This document shows positions 17,239-27,556 of a DNA stretch of 64,000 bases, piece by piece. The stretch's first letter is position 1. The number at the start of each line of letters is the position of its first letter. The notes beneath the pieces were generated by a model, which made no database searches, was not told the origin of the DNA, and saw nothing but the letters and a program-made list of their open reading frames with translations. This stretch comes from Myxococcales bacterium (GTDB taxonomy: Bacteria; Myxococcota_A; Polyangia; Haliangiales; Haliangiaceae), in the NCBI GenBank assembly GCA_016794525.1, contig JAEUJY010000174.1, forward strand, positions 1 to 64,000. Direction: 5' to 3'. The position numbers and the translations under genes were made by a program.

Positions 17239-17794
17239 CGGTGCCGCGCTGGCGGTCGCGGTCGCGGCATGCAGTGGCGCCTCGACGGCGCGCCCCGTCC
17301 GGAACCGCGGCGGCGAGCGCCAGGCGCCGCCGGCCGAACTGGCGCGCGTCGCGTGTGGCGATGCGCGGATCACGTGGCTCGGCGACACGACCGCGCCCCT
17401 CGATGATCCGATGCGCGGATTGCGCGCGGTGACCGTGCAGGTCGGGTCGCCCCATGTCGAATGGCGACGCTACGATGGCACCACGCCGTACGACTGGCCC
17501 GTCGTCGTGTTCGCCCCCGACTGCCGGCACGCGGCGATCCTGACGTCGCGGTTCGGTCCCTACCAGGTGGTGGCCACGGACGACCTGCTCGCGTTCGCGC
17601 GCGCGCAGGCGGTCCCGACGGGGTACATCGCCGACGGGCAGCCGTGCGATCCCGTGTTCGCGTACCGCGATCTGCAGTGGACCTCCGTCTCGACGGTGCG
17701 CTACCGGTCGGGTCCCAGCACCGGGGCACCGCTGACCGAGCGGGACCGCGAGCTGGCCGAGCTCCCGACCACGCCTCCGGCAGCCTGCCCGTGA
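17222..17794 (+). CDS. Small lipoprotein, candidate immunity partner of the cysteine hydrolase
   Basis: 190 residues. The start ATG at 17222 lies inside the end of the preceding gene (overlap 17222-17238). The N-terminus MPRSRSGAALAVAVAAC is a short lipoprotein signal with the lipid-attached Cys at 17. The mature part (ELARVACGDARITWLGD…VTVQVGSPHVEWRRYD…VVVFAPDCRHAAIL…DGQPCDPVFAYRDLQW) carries further cysteines that may form disulfides. No family recognised. A periplasmic lipoprotein tightly linked to a putative cell-wall hydrolase fits an immunity protein that guards the periplasm, but this is inference from position. Confidence 0.7.
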   Translation: MPRSRSGAALAVAVAACSGASTARPVRNRGGERQAPPAELARVACGDARITWLGDTTAPLDDPMRGLRAVTVQVGSPHVEWRRYDGTTPYDWPVVVFAPDCRHAAILTSRFGPYQVVATDDLLAFARAQAVPTGYIADGQPCDPVFAYRDLQWTSVSTVRYRSGPSTGAPLTERDRELAELPTTPPAACP

Positions 17795-17935
17795 GGTAAG
17801 GTGCGCCGCGATGGCCGTCGGCCTCGGTCGGCGCAGCGGCGCCATCGCGATCGGCGCCGCGTGTCCATGGCGCTGCACGCCGGCCAGCACCTGCGGCCGC
17901 GCGCGCTGGTCACGGCATCGGTCGACCTGCCGGGC

Positions 17936-19180
<1,245 letters not shown>

Positions 19181-19221
19181 TCGGTGGTCCTCCTCGGCTC
19201 AGGGAGACGGGACGCGTCGGG

Positions 19222-20145
19222 TCAGAGGCGGTAGCGGGCGAAGAACAGCATGAAGCGGTCGTCGTAGAACTTCGGCGCCTCGAGCGGGCCGTCGCCGTCG
19301 GGATCCGGCGGCTTCAGGTTGCCGAACGAGAACTCGGCGCCGGCGTCGAGCCGGTTGTTGGGCGACAGCTGGATCGCGCCGGTCGCGGGGATGACGGCGT
19401 TGTCCTTCTTGAAGTTGAAGCCCGGGATCACCAGCGACGCGTGCAAGATGATCGCGACGATCGGCTGCGGCTGGATCACGATGCCGACGTTGGGCGTGAA
19501 GTCCGGCTTGGCGTCGAAGTTGATCGAGAACGCGGTCTCGAGCGCGGTCACCGCGACCTGCTCCTTGGGCGCGTACCGGAACGGGAAGCCGATCGGGATG
19601 TTCGCCTTGGTCGAGCCCGGGGCGTGGGACAGCCCGAAGCCGGCCCGGAAGTCGACCAGGTCGTAGACGATCGAGCCCTCGAACGCGGCGTACGCCGAGA
19701 ACAGATCGAAGTTCTTGATGCCCTTGAAGCCGGCGCGCAGCTCGACGTTGTCCTGCATGCCGTAACGCAGGTCCGCCGACGCGCCGACGCTCTCGAACGC
19801 CGTCTCGTTGCTGACGTCGAAGCCGAAGCCGCCCTTCACCTCGGTGATGCCCTTCGTCATCGTCAGCGGGCGCTGGATCTCGCCCTGCGGGTAGGTCTTG
19901 AGGGTGTAGAGCCCGCCGGCCGTGACCGGCGGCTGATCCTCGTCCTCCTCTTCCTCCTCGTCCTCGGCCTCCTCGTCATCCCCGCCGTCGCCGTCGTCGC
20001 CGCCATCGTCGGCGTCCTCGTCGTCGTCGTCATCGTCGGCGTAGGCCGGCGCGACGTGCAGCGGCCCGATGATCGGAAACAACCCCGCCGCGAGTCCAGA
20101 GACCGCGACCAGAACGAGGCGCAAGCTGCGGGTGCGATCGAGCAT
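19222..20145 (-). CDS. Outer-membrane protein with acidic N-terminal linker
   Basis: 307 residues from ATG 20145, preceded by GGAAGGG at good spacing. The signal peptide runs to about residue 35 (…APAYADD). A strongly acidic linker follows (~36-75: DDDDDDEDADD, EEAEDEEEEEDED). The remainder (~80-307) has alternating beta-strand pattern and ends with the aromatic FFARYRL, consistent with an outer-membrane barrel with C-terminal insertion signal. Segments such as SADLRYGMQDNVELRAGFKG and DAGAEFSFGNL support this. The acidic linker may bind cations. It starts the leftward unit that ends with the kinase gene (41-base gap). Function unknown. Confidence 0.78.
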   Translation of the reverse strand: MLDRTRSLRLVLVAVSGLAAGLFPIIGPLHVAPAYADDDDDDEDADDGGDDGDGGDDEEAEDEEEEEDEDQPPVTAGGLYTLKTYPQGEIQRPLTMTKGITEVKGGFGFDVSNETAFESVGASADLRYGMQDNVELRAGFKGIKNFDLFSAYAAFEGSIVYDLVDFRAGFGLSHAPGSTKANIPIGFPFRYAPKEQVAVTALETAFSINFDAKPDFTPNVGIVIQPQPIVAIILHASLVIPGFNFKKDNAVIPATGAIQLSPNNRLDAGAEFSFGNLKPPDPDGDGPLEAPKFYDDRFMLFFARYRL

Positions 20146-20364
20146 TTTCCCTTCCTCGCTCGCGAGGTTAGCGCCCCGCGCCGGACCTCCGCAAGGCGCC
20201 GCACGGGCTTTCACCAGCGCCGGTCATCCCCGTCGACGAATGGCGTCACGCGCGCCCCGAAAACGCCAACGGCGCCGGTTGCCGCGGCGCCGTGACGAGG
20301 GTCGCATCGCTGCGACGCAAGCTAATCTACGTGCGTGACCTCCGAGCCCGAGGGCCCGGGGTGA

Positions 20365-20742
<378 letters not shown>

Positions 20743-20901
20743 TGTCAGTCCCTCCCGATAGGGTGGTGGTCTTGTGATCCCTCGCCCGGATCGGGTCTCG
20801 AGGGATTGCGCGGGACGCTACGCGAGGGGTCTGACAACGATCTCCGACGAGGGCTCGTCGGGCCCCGCCGTGATCTCCGTCGAGGCCGCCCGACCGGGGC
20901 G

Positions 20902-20998
20902 ATTCCTCGACGGTAACAGTCGGTTTTCTCGACGAGAATTCGCCCGGGGCTGAACGGGCGCGCAGTCACCGTCGAGGAATCGGATCGTCACCGTCGAG
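20902..20998. promoter_or_regulatory. Inverted repeat upstream of the histone-like gene, possible operator
   Basis: ATTCCTCGACGGTAAC (20902-20917) and its near-perfect inverse (20965-20980, one mismatch) are 47 bases apart. A third partial copy, GTCACCGTCGAG, lies at 20987-20998, overlapping the stop codon of the methyltransferase gene. Between the arms is a small palindrome TTCTCGACGAGAA (20926-20938). The arrangement suggests a protein-binding region or an RNA structure in the gap; no T-run marks it as a classical terminator. Confidence 0.45.
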
Positions 20999-21818
20999 AC
21001 GTGCGCGCGACGCGGCCGATCGCCCGTCGACAGACCAGCACCTGGCTCTCGCTGCCGGGCCCCAGCGGCCCCCCGACGAAGTCGCCGTAGCGCTCGATCA
21101 TGCGCAGCCCGCCGTGGGCGATCAGCGCCTCGAGCTCGGCGGGGAAGTACTTCCGCTGGCTGAGCAGCACGACGTCCTCGGGGCCGCCGGCGACGGGCTG
21201 GTAGTAGAGCCGGATGATCGCGATCTGGCTGACCGGGTCGTAGTCGTGGTTGGTCGTGTACCAGGTCGGCACGCCGGTCACCGGGTGGGTGAAGCGCGTG
21301 CGCGACCAGCGCTTGGTGGGGTCGCGGGAGAGCCAGCCGGGGTCGGGCAGCTGCACGTCGAAGGCGAACGCGCCGTCGGGGGCGAGGTGGGCGCGCACCC
21401 GGGCCAGGCAGGCGTCGACCTCGACGCGGGTGTACAGGTGCTCGAGGACGTTGAAGCCGGCGATCACCAGCGGGAAGCGGCGGCCCAGCGCGAGGTCGCG
21501 CAGGTCGCCGCGCACCGGGGTCACCCGCGCCGCCAGCGAGCGCGGCTGGCGGTCCAGGCGCGCGGCCAGGCCGGCCAGCATGCTCGGCTCGGCGTCGACC
21601 GCGGTCACGTGGAAGCCGGCCCGGGCCAGCGGCACGGTGATGCGCCCGGTGCCGCAGCCCAGCTCGAGCACGCGGCCGCCGGGGCCGACCAGGCGGTCGG
21701 CCAGCCCGACGTAGAACGCCACGTCGTCGCGCCGCCGCCGGTACTCGTAGTCGTACAGGGTCGCGTCGCGGTAGTGCTCCTGCGCGCCCAGCGCGACCGC
21801 CAGGCCGCGGTCGGGCAT
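20988..21818 (-). CDS. SAM-dependent class I methyltransferase
   Basis: 276 residues from ATG 21818 (MPDRGLAVALGAQEHYRD). Residues ~45-150 form a class I Rossmann methyltransferase: motif I VLELGCGTGRI, acidic residue at the end of strand 2 (VTAVDAEPSML), VRGDLRDL, then FNVLEHL. The C-terminal ~100 residues (DPGWLSRDPTKRW…VPTWYTTNHDYDPVSQIAIIRLYYQPV…LSQRKYFPAELEALIAHGGLRM) are typical of ubiE/SmtA-like small-molecule methyltransferases. The substrate cannot be read. It starts 20 bases after pcnB and is probably co-transcribed. Confidence 0.87.
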   Translation of the reverse strand: MPDRGLAVALGAQEHYRDATLYDYEYRRRRDDVAFYVGLADRLVGPGGRVLELGCGTGRITVPLARAGFHVTAVDAEPSMLAGLAARLDRQPRSLAARVTPVRGDLRDLALGRRFPLVIAGFNVLEHLYTRVEVDACLARVRAHLAPDGAFAFDVQLPDPGWLSRDPTKRWSRTRFTHPVTGVPTWYTTNHDYDPVSQIAIIRLYYQPVAGGPEDVVLLSQRKYFPAELEALIAHGGLRMIERYGDFVGGPLGPGSESQVLVCRRAIGRVARTSRR

Positions 21819-21838
21819 CCGCCGCGCGCCGCGGGGGC

Positions 21839-23254
21839 TCACGGCACCGGAGCGGCCACGGGCGCGTCGTCGTCGCGGCGGCGCCGGCCACCGCGGCGGC
21901 GCCGGCGGCGCTTGCGGCCGGGGTCGTCGTCGTCGCTGGTCGCGCTCGCGTCGTCGTCGTCGCCGTCGGCCGGCGCGGCCAGGGCCAGCGCGGCCCCGCC
22001 CCGGGCGGCGGCCAGCAGCCCGTCGAGCTGCACCGCGTCCTCGAGCGACTCGCGCCCGCCGCCGCCGGCGTCGAGCGGCAGGTTCTTGGCGCGGGCGGTG
22101 GCCACCCGGCGCAGGCCGTACAGCGCGTAGCGCACCCGCTCGGCGTCGCGGCGGGCTACCGCCAGCTGATCGAACAGCGGCTGGGACACCTCGATCACCG
22201 CCTGGTGGGCGTCGCCCGGCTTGATGCTGGGCGAGGTGATCGTGTCGGCGACGAACGGCACCAGCAGCGCCGCGATGAGCTGGGCGTTGGCCGGCTCGCC
22301 GCCGCGGCGGACCAGGTCGTCGAGCTGGCTCATCATGGCCCAGGCCAGCGCGCGCCGGCGCTCGAGCTCGCCGGGCTCGCTCAGGAACGACAGGCGGGGC
22401 GCGGGGCGGCGGGTCGGCACCGGCCGATCGTCCTGCCACACCCGGCGCCAGGCCCGCTCCTCGTCGTCGAGGTCGAGCTCGTCGTCGGCCACCTCGGGCT
22501 CGTCCTCGCCGCCGCCGCCGCCGTGGTACAGGCCGGCCAGGTACGGCGACAGCACGTCGAGCACGCCGGTCGTCAGCGCCAGCTCCAGCGAGCGGCGCGC
22601 CGCGGCGCCGCGCAGCAGCCGGTAGACCTCCTCGACCACGCGGGGCGGGGCGCTCTTGCGGATCTCGTCGCGCTGCCGCAGCAGCGCGGCGTAGGTCGCC
22701 GGCTCGATGTCCAGCTCGCAGCGGGCCGCGAACTTGATGGCGCGCAGCATGCGCACCGGGTCCTCGCGGAAGCGCACGTCGGGGTCGCCGATCGTGCGCA
22801 CCAGCCGGGCCTCGAGATCGGGCAGGCCGCCGACGTGATCGATCACGTCCTCGCGCTCGAAGTCGTAGAACAGGCCGTTGATGGTGAAGTCGCGGCGGCG
22901 GGCGTCCTCGGTCTCGGTGCCGAAGACGTTGTCGCGGCGGATGAGCAGGTCCCCGTCGTCGTCGCCCTCGTCCTCGCGCGGGTTGGCGCGGAACGTGGCG
23001 GTCTCGATGATCTTCTTGCCGAAGAAGACGTGGGCCAGGCGGAAGCGGCGGCCGATGATGCGGCAGTTACGGAAGGTGGCGCGGATGTCGTTCGGGGTCG
23101 CGTTGGTGGCGACGTCGAAGTCCTTGGGATGCAGGCCGAGCAGCAGGTCGCGGACGCAGCCCCCGACCAGGTACGCGGTGAAGCCGCCCTTGGTCAGGCG
23201 CCGCACCACCCGCTCGGCATCCCCATCGATCAGCGCGTGATCAAGCGCGGGCAT
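21839..23254 (-). CDS. pcnB: Poly(A) polymerase / tRNA nucleotidyltransferase family
   Basis: 471 residues from ATG 23254. It is a class II nucleotidyltransferase: YLVGGCVRDLLLG (~28-40), metal-binding Asp45 and Asp47 (KDFDVAT), the RRDFTING motif and DPVRMLRAIKFAAR, which is characteristic of this family. The order and the long, basic C-terminus (KRRRRRRGGRRRR, ~455) fit PcnB-type poly(A) polymerases that tag RNA 3' ends; a CCA-adding role cannot be excluded from sequence alone. An acidic insert (~245-275) contains a Gly run (HGGGGGEDE). The strongly charged tail is probably an RNA-binding extension. It is the first gene of a unit with the methyltransferase. Confidence 0.88.
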   Translation of the reverse strand: MPALDHALIDGDAERVVRRLTKGGFTAYLVGGCVRDLLLGLHPKDFDVATNATPNDIRATFRNCRIIGRRFRLAHVFFGKKIIETATFRANPREDEGDDDGDLLIRRDNVFGTETEDARRRDFTINGLFYDFEREDVIDHVGGLPDLEARLVRTIGDPDVRFREDPVRMLRAIKFAARCELDIEPATYAALLRQRDEIRKSAPPRVVEEVYRLLRGAAARRSLELALTTGVLDVLSPYLAGLYHGGGGGEDEPEVADDELDLDDEERAWRRVWQDDRPVPTRRPAPRLSFLSEPGELERRRALAWAMMSQLDDLVRRGGEPANAQLIAALLVPFVADTITSPSIKPGDAHQAVIEVSQPLFDQLAVARRDAERVRYALYGLRRVATARAKNLPLDAGGGGRESLEDAVQLDGLLAAARGGAALALAAPADGDDDDASATSDDDDPGRKRRRRRRGGRRRRDDDAPVAAPVP

Positions 23255-23604
23255 GTTTCGTGGTGGGTAGCACGTCCGCGGATCAGTGGGCAAGGAAGGC
23301 AGTCCAGGGCGGCCGCCGAACGGGGGGGCCGCCGAGGGCAAAAAAAACCGCAGCGGCCGGGGGGACAGCCTGCTGCGGAGCCAGCGAACGCGTTAGCGTG
23401 CGACTGCCTCTATAGATAGTCACCACCCGCGCCGGAGGCAAGGAGAAATTTCACCGCAGGCAAAAAATGCCGCGAATGAATGTGTCCCGGGCTACCAAAT
23501 GGTCGATGTGAGTCGATGTGGATGTAATTGTTTCAGTTGGTTGAGACTTCGAATCTGATTCCGTCTCAGGTGTAATCGGGCCGATCCCCGGGGCGCGACG
23601 GCGG
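23255..23604. other. 350-bp intergenic region with terminator and AT-rich stretch
   Basis: No convincing gene is seen. The region holds the terminator of the trypsin gene (23340-23378) and, between 23390 and 23570, a stretch clearly poorer in GC than the rest of the window. A weak leftward promoter candidate for pcnB reads TTGCCT, 17 bases, TATCTA on the minus strand (about 23408-23440). Near 23502-23521 the sequence GTCGATGTG occurs twice in tandem, separated by one base pair or so. A short leftward open frame (23451-23705) overlaps the trypsin gene end and looks spurious. Confidence 0.4.
23340..23378 (-). terminator. Rho-independent terminator
   Basis: On the minus strand the sequence CCGCAGC, a bulged A, GGC, a 10-base loop, GCC and GCTGCGG forms a 10-bp GC stem, followed directly by eight T residues. 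It lies downstream of the trypsin-like gene and upstream of pcnB, so it should end the PrsW/trypsin transcript. It is the clearest intrinsic terminator in the window. Confidence 0.85.
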
Positions 23605-25656
23605 TCAGTCAGCGCCGAGCCGCACCTCGCCCCACGGGTCGAAGTACGGCGGCGTCTTGGCGTCGAGGGTGAGCGCGCCGTCGCCGATGAGCGGGCTGAA
23701 GCCATCGGCGGTGACCATGACGGTGTACGTCCCGGGCGCCGGCACCGGCTGCTTGAGGTAGACCGCGCCGTCGGTGCCCGAGCGGCCCCACGAGATGACC
23801 TGGTCGTCGAGGCGGTTGATGTCGACGTCGCCGGCGTCGACGCCGGGGCGCAGGATCATCAAGAGCGCGCCGGGGATGGGCTGGCCGTTGGCGTGGCCGA
23901 CGATGCGGGTCGACAGGCGGACGCCCTCGGCCTCGGCCTCGATCGCGGTGGGCTCGAGATCGATCGAGGTGTGGCCCTCGCGCGGCGTCCAGCCGGCGCG
24001 GACGATCGCGAACAGCGGCGCGGCGGCCAGGATCGGGCGCACGAGGCCGGTGGTGGTCGACTGCAGCTGCGTGCCGGCGACCGTGGTGGTGACCCGCACC
24101 GCCGAGGCCACGCCGACCAGCGCGCCGGTGTCGTCGACCACCGGCCCGCCCGAGTTGCCCAGCGTGATGACGGCGTCGGTCTTGATGTAGTTGTCCGACG
24201 GGCTGCCGGGGTCGCCGGCCAGCCCGCGCACCGCGCCGCCGCTGACCGCCAGCGCGCCGGCGGTCACGTCGGGGAAGCCCAGCACCCACAGCCGCTGGCC
24301 GCGATCGAGGCCGGTCTCGGCGCGGCGGTCGAAGGCGGGCCAGGCCGCGGCCTGGGTCGGGCTCCACGGGCGGCCGTCGAGGTCGACGTCGCACTTGATC
24401 AGCGCCAGGTCCATCTCGGGCCACAGCTTCGAGCGGCTGGGGCTGCCGGCGCACACCAGCGCCGGGACCTGGCCGACGCCGCGGGCCCGGGCGATCGCGA
24501 ACACCGCGTGCGGGCGCTGCTTGTCGACCAGCAGGTGGTGGTTGGTCAGCACCGAGCCGTCGGGGCCGATCACCGTGCCGGTGCCGCCGCCGACCGCGCG
24601 CAGCTGGCCGTCGACCACGTCGGCGACGACGACCTCGACGGTGCGGCCCAGCGCGACGCGCACCGCCTCGGGCAGCTGCAGGCGCTCGGCCGGCGCGCCC
24701 AGCGGCTTGCCGGTCAACGACGCCACCCGCAGCGACGGCTCGATGGTCGCGGCGACCTGGGCGATGGCCCGCGGCGGGCCGTAGAGCGTCACCGCGTACA
24801 GCCGCTCGCTGTCGACGGTGGCCAGCTCGATCGCGTGGCCGACCCGGGGCTCGTCGCCCTTGTTGGGCGCGAAGCTGTAACGGAACGAGGTGCGCAGCCA
24901 GCTGTGGCGGCCGTGGGTGCGGACGACGCTGCGATCGGCGGCGTACAGCTCGCCCCAGCGGGTGCGGCGATCGAACTCGAGGCTGGTGATGACGTTGGAC
25001 CAGGGCGGCTTGGCCTCGATCCGCACCTCCATGCGCACGTCGGGGTCGAGCGACGAGGTGTAGACGACGTGGTACGGCAGGTCGCCGTCGGCCCGCGGCC
25101 GCGCCGACGGGGCCGGCACCAGCCGCGGCGCGACCCGCGGCACCTCCTCGGGCGCCAGCCAGATCGCCGGCCGGGTGAACGTCAGGCCGCGCGACTGGAA
25201 GGTCTCGACGGTCGGCGCGATCAGCCGGCGGTGGGCGATGCCGGCGCCGGCGACCATGGCCAGCGCCAGCGCGATCACGATGAAGTCGTGGCGGTGGTAC
25301 GGCGACGCGGGCCCCAGCGCGTAGGCGACCTGCCGGGTGACGTCGGCCATCGCCGGGCCGATGGTCTGGGCGCGGCGCCACGCGCGCTCGGCCAGCGACT
25401 CGTCCTCGATCGCCGACATCGACGTCGACGCGCCGGCGTCGTCGCCGGGCAGCGAGCCCGAGCTGCTGGGGTCGGTGGGGGCGGGGGCGGGCGTGGGCGC
25501 GGGGGCCGGCGCGCTGGTCGCGGCGGGGGCCGGTGCGCTGGTCGCGGGCGCGGCGTCGGTGGTCGCGTCGGCGGCGGTCGCGTCGCCGGTGTCGGCGTCG
25601 CCGGCGCGCTCGGTGGCGGCGCGGCGGGGCGGGGCGGGGTCGCGTTCGTCGGTCAC
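23605..25656 (-). CDS. Membrane-anchored trypsin-like (S1C-type) serine protease
   Basis: 683 residues. Start GTG 25656 overlaps the stop of the upstream PrsW gene (GTGA). The N-terminal ~125 residues are a cytosolic Ala/Pro/Thr-rich region; one transmembrane helix lies at ~124-141 (FIVIALALAMVAGAGIA). The periplasmic part has a ~200-residue unassigned domain, then a trypsin fold with His374 (LTNHHLL), Asp416 (EMDLALIK) and Ser502 (LGNSGGPV). A C-terminal ~130-residue region includes a carboxypeptidase-regulatory-like beta-sandwich (GAVYLKQPVPAPGTYTVMVTADGF). No PDZ domain is seen, so it is not a standard DegP. It probably cleaves envelope proteins. Coupling to a PrsW-like protease suggests the two act in one pathway. 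Confidence 0.85.
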   Translation of the reverse strand: MTDERDPAPPRRAATERAGDADTGDATAADATTDAAPATSAPAPAATSAPAPAPTPAPAPTDPSSSGSLPGDDAGASTSMSAIEDESLAERAWRRAQTIGPAMADVTRQVAYALGPASPYHRHDFIVIALALAMVAGAGIAHRRLIAPTVETFQSRGLTFTRPAIWLAPEEVPRVAPRLVPAPSARPRADGDLPYHVVYTSSLDPDVRMEVRIEAKPPWSNVITSLEFDRRTRWGELYAADRSVVRTHGRHSWLRTSFRYSFAPNKGDEPRVGHAIELATVDSERLYAVTLYGPPRAIAQVAATIEPSLRVASLTGKPLGAPAERLQLPEAVRVALGRTVEVVVADVVDGQLRAVGGGTGTVIGPDGSVLTNHHLLVDKQRPHAVFAIARARGVGQVPALVCAGSPSRSKLWPEMDLALIKCDVDLDGRPWSPTQAAAWPAFDRRAETGLDRGQRLWVLGFPDVTAGALAVSGGAVRGLAGDPGSPSDNYIKTDAVITLGNSGGPVVDDTGALVGVASAVRVTTTVAGTQLQSTTTGLVRPILAAAPLFAIVRAGWTPREGHTSIDLEPTAIEAEAEGVRLSTRIVGHANGQPIPGALLMILRPGVDAGDVDINRLDDQVISWGRSGTDGAVYLKQPVPAPGTYTVMVTADGFSPLIGDGALTLDAKTPPYFDPWGEVRLGAD

Positions 25657-26546
25657 GGCGCGCGCTCCTTGCGGAACGGCGAGTCGTGCAGGAGCCGCTG
25701 GACGAACACGATCAGCAGCGCGAACACCGCGACCGCGAGCGCGGCGGCCAGCCCGACGCCCTTCCACGGGTGGCTCGACAGGCCCTGCGTGGTGACGCTA
25801 TCGACGACCAGGCTGAACACGCCGTTGAGGCACGCGGCGCCGACCAGGCCGAGGAACAAGAGCACGCCGCGCGACACCGGGCCGCGGCGGGTGAACTTGG
25901 CGCGGCCGAGGACGTAGCCCAGGAAGCCGGCGAACGAGGCGTGGGCCAGCGTCGTGATGACCGCCTCGGCGGCGCCGGTCGACAGGTAGATCGTGCCGCC
26001 CAGGCCCTGGAGCCGGTGGTAGTTCAGCCACACCGCGAAGCCGGTGCCGACCGACATCATGTAGACGACGCCGTCCATCGGCTCGTCGAACTCGGGCGAC
26101 GTGTAGATCGTGTATCGGACGACGACGTACTTGCACAGCTCCTGCGCCAGGCCGACCACGGCGATCGCGTGGACGACCCGCTCGAGCGCGAACGTGCGCA
26201 GCCCGAACTGGCCGAGCGGCTGCGGCGGCGCCAGCTGGTAGATGACGAAGTCGGCCAGCGGCGCGGCGACCAGCGTGCCGAGCAGGAACACGCCGAAGAC
26301 GAAGTGCATCGGCTCCGGCTCGTAGCGATCCTGGAGGTAGAAGAACGCCAGCCACAGGCTGGCGGGGACGCCGGCGACGATGATCGCGACCACCGGCGAC
26401 ATCCGCACCGGGCCGCGCAGGCCGATCACCTGCTCGATCAGCCAGGCCAGGCCGACGAACAGCACCAGGCCGACGACCAGCGCCAGCTTCGACCCGACCA
26501 GGAGCCGGGCGCGCCGCAACGACCAGCGAGGGAGCGGTGCCGCCAC
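25653..26546 (-). CDS. PrsW-family intramembrane protease homologue
   Basis: 297 residues with about eight hydrophobic helices. PrsW-type motifs are present: QELCK at 135-139 (normally EExxK), EPMDGVVYMMSVGTGFA at 155-171 (usual form DGxxYGxxxGxGFA) and His202 (AHASFAGFLGYVLGRA). The family contains predicted intramembrane metalloproteases, for example B. subtilis PrsW, which clips the anti-sigma factor RsiW. Here the first Glu of the EE pair is Gln and the YG of the second motif is YM, so activity is uncertain. It overlaps the downstream trypsin gene by GTGA and is divergent from the HTH-EIIA gene with 62 bases between starts. Confidence 0.85.
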   Translation of the reverse strand: MAAPLPRWSLRRARLLVGSKLALVVGLVLFVGLAWLIEQVIGLRGPVRMSPVVAIIVAGVPASLWLAFFYLQDRYEPEPMHFVFGVFLLGTLVAAPLADFVIYQLAPPQPLGQFGLRTFALERVVHAIAVVGLAQELCKYVVVRYTIYTSPEFDEPMDGVVYMMSVGTGFAVWLNYHRLQGLGGTIYLSTGAAEAVITTLAHASFAGFLGYVLGRAKFTRRGPVSRGVLLFLGLVGAACLNGVFSLVVDSVTTQGLSSHPWKGVGLAAALAVAVFALLIVFVQRLLHDSPFRKERAP

Positions 26547-26608
26547 GCCGATATTGTAGACGCCCGGGTCGCGGCCCGCGACTTTCGGGGTGGTAGAGTC
26601 GCCTCCGC

Positions 26609-27490
26609 ATGACCAAGAAGCCCGCGGCCGCGGCCATCGACCGTACCAAGAAGCCCGAGGAAGGGCTGCTGACCCTGCCCGAGCTGGCCGCGTACCTCCA
26701 CCTCGACGAGAAGACCGTCTACAAGCTGGTCTCCACCGGCAAGCTGCCCTCGGTCGGCGGCGACCGCCAGTGGCAGTTCCGCAAGAAGGACGTCGATGTG
26801 TGGCTCGAGCGCGAGCTGCTCGGCGACGAGGAGCACTTCACCGAGGTGCCCGACGGCATGAAGCTGCCGCTCGAGGACCTGCTGCCCGACTCGGCGATCA
26901 TCATCGACCTGAAGGCGCGCACCTCGGTGGCGGTGATCGAGGAGCTGGCGGCGCGCGCGTACGCCAACGGCTGGCTGACCGACAAGCCGTGGTTCGTCGG
27001 CCAGGTCGTCGAGCGCGAGTCGCTGGCGTCGACGGCGATGGAGGGCGGCGTCGCCTTCCTGCACACCCGGGCCAAGGACAAGGGCAAGATCGTCCGCCCG
27101 TTCCTGGTGTGCGGCCGGTCGTGGGAGGGCATCCAGTTCGGCGCGCCCGACGGCCGCAACACGTTCCTCTACTTCTTGATGGGCCTGAAGTACGACAAGC
27201 TGCACTTGCCGATCCTGGGCCGCCTGGCCCGGGCGCTGCGCAACCCGCAGACGATCGCCAAGCTGCGCGCGATGTCGTCGCCCGACAAGCTGCGCGCGCT
27301 GCTCCTGCGCGAGGACGAGCTGGCCCGCACCGGCATGCTGCCCGACCTGCCGCCGCCCGGCGACTTCAAGCCGAAGCTCGACAAGACGCTGCGGCTGCGC
27401 GCGATCCGGCGCATCGACTCGGCGCAGAAGGCCGAGGTCGAGGCGGCCGCGGCGCCCAAGAAGAAGCCGCGGGCCAAGAAGAAGACCTGA
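26609..27490 (+). CDS. Fusion of excisionase-type HTH and PTS EIIA(fructose/nitrogen-type) domain
   Basis: 293 residues. Residues ~20-70 are an MerR/excisionase-like winged helix (LLTLPELAAYLHLDEKTVYKLVSTGKLPSVGGDRQWQFRKKDVDVWL pattern, shown in part). Residues ~90-235 form a PTS EIIA type-2 domain (VAVIEELAARAY…REsLASTAMEGGVAFLHTR), with His152 in the place of the phosphorylated histidine. The C-terminus is Lys-rich (PKKKPRAKKK). No other PTS genes are in the window. The layout suggests a DNA-binding protein whose EIIA-like domain senses a phosphorylation state or partner. Targets unknown. It is cytosolic and transcribed away from the PrsW gene. Confidence 0.85.
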   Translation: MTKKPAAAAIDRTKKPEEGLLTLPELAAYLHLDEKTVYKLVSTGKLPSVGGDRQWQFRKKDVDVWLERELLGDEEHFTEVPDGMKLPLEDLLPDSAIIIDLKARTSVAVIEELAARAYANGWLTDKPWFVGQVVERESLASTAMEGGVAFLHTRAKDKGKIVRPFLVCGRSWEGIQFGAPDGRNTFLYFLMGLKYDKLHLPILGRLARALRNPQTIAKLRAMSSPDKLRALLLREDELARTGMLPDLPPPGDFKPKLDKTLRLRAIRRIDSAQKAEVEAAAAPKKKPRAKKKT

Positions 27491-27556
27491 TCCGGGCGGG
27501 CTTTCGCGGAGGCGGCCCGCCACAACCGGCGGGGCCTCGTGCGAAGATGCCGGGCG

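Noticed and set aside
17811-17935. GGCGCC-ATCGCGAT-GGCGCC type hairpin between convergent genes as a terminator
   Set aside because: No T-run follows in either direction; palindromes of GCGATCGC type are common in this genome.
23451-23705. 84-aa minus-strand frame in the AT-richer gap
   Set aside because: It overlaps the trypsin gene end, has no recognisable feature or Shine-Dalgarno, and runs through the spacer with simple composition.
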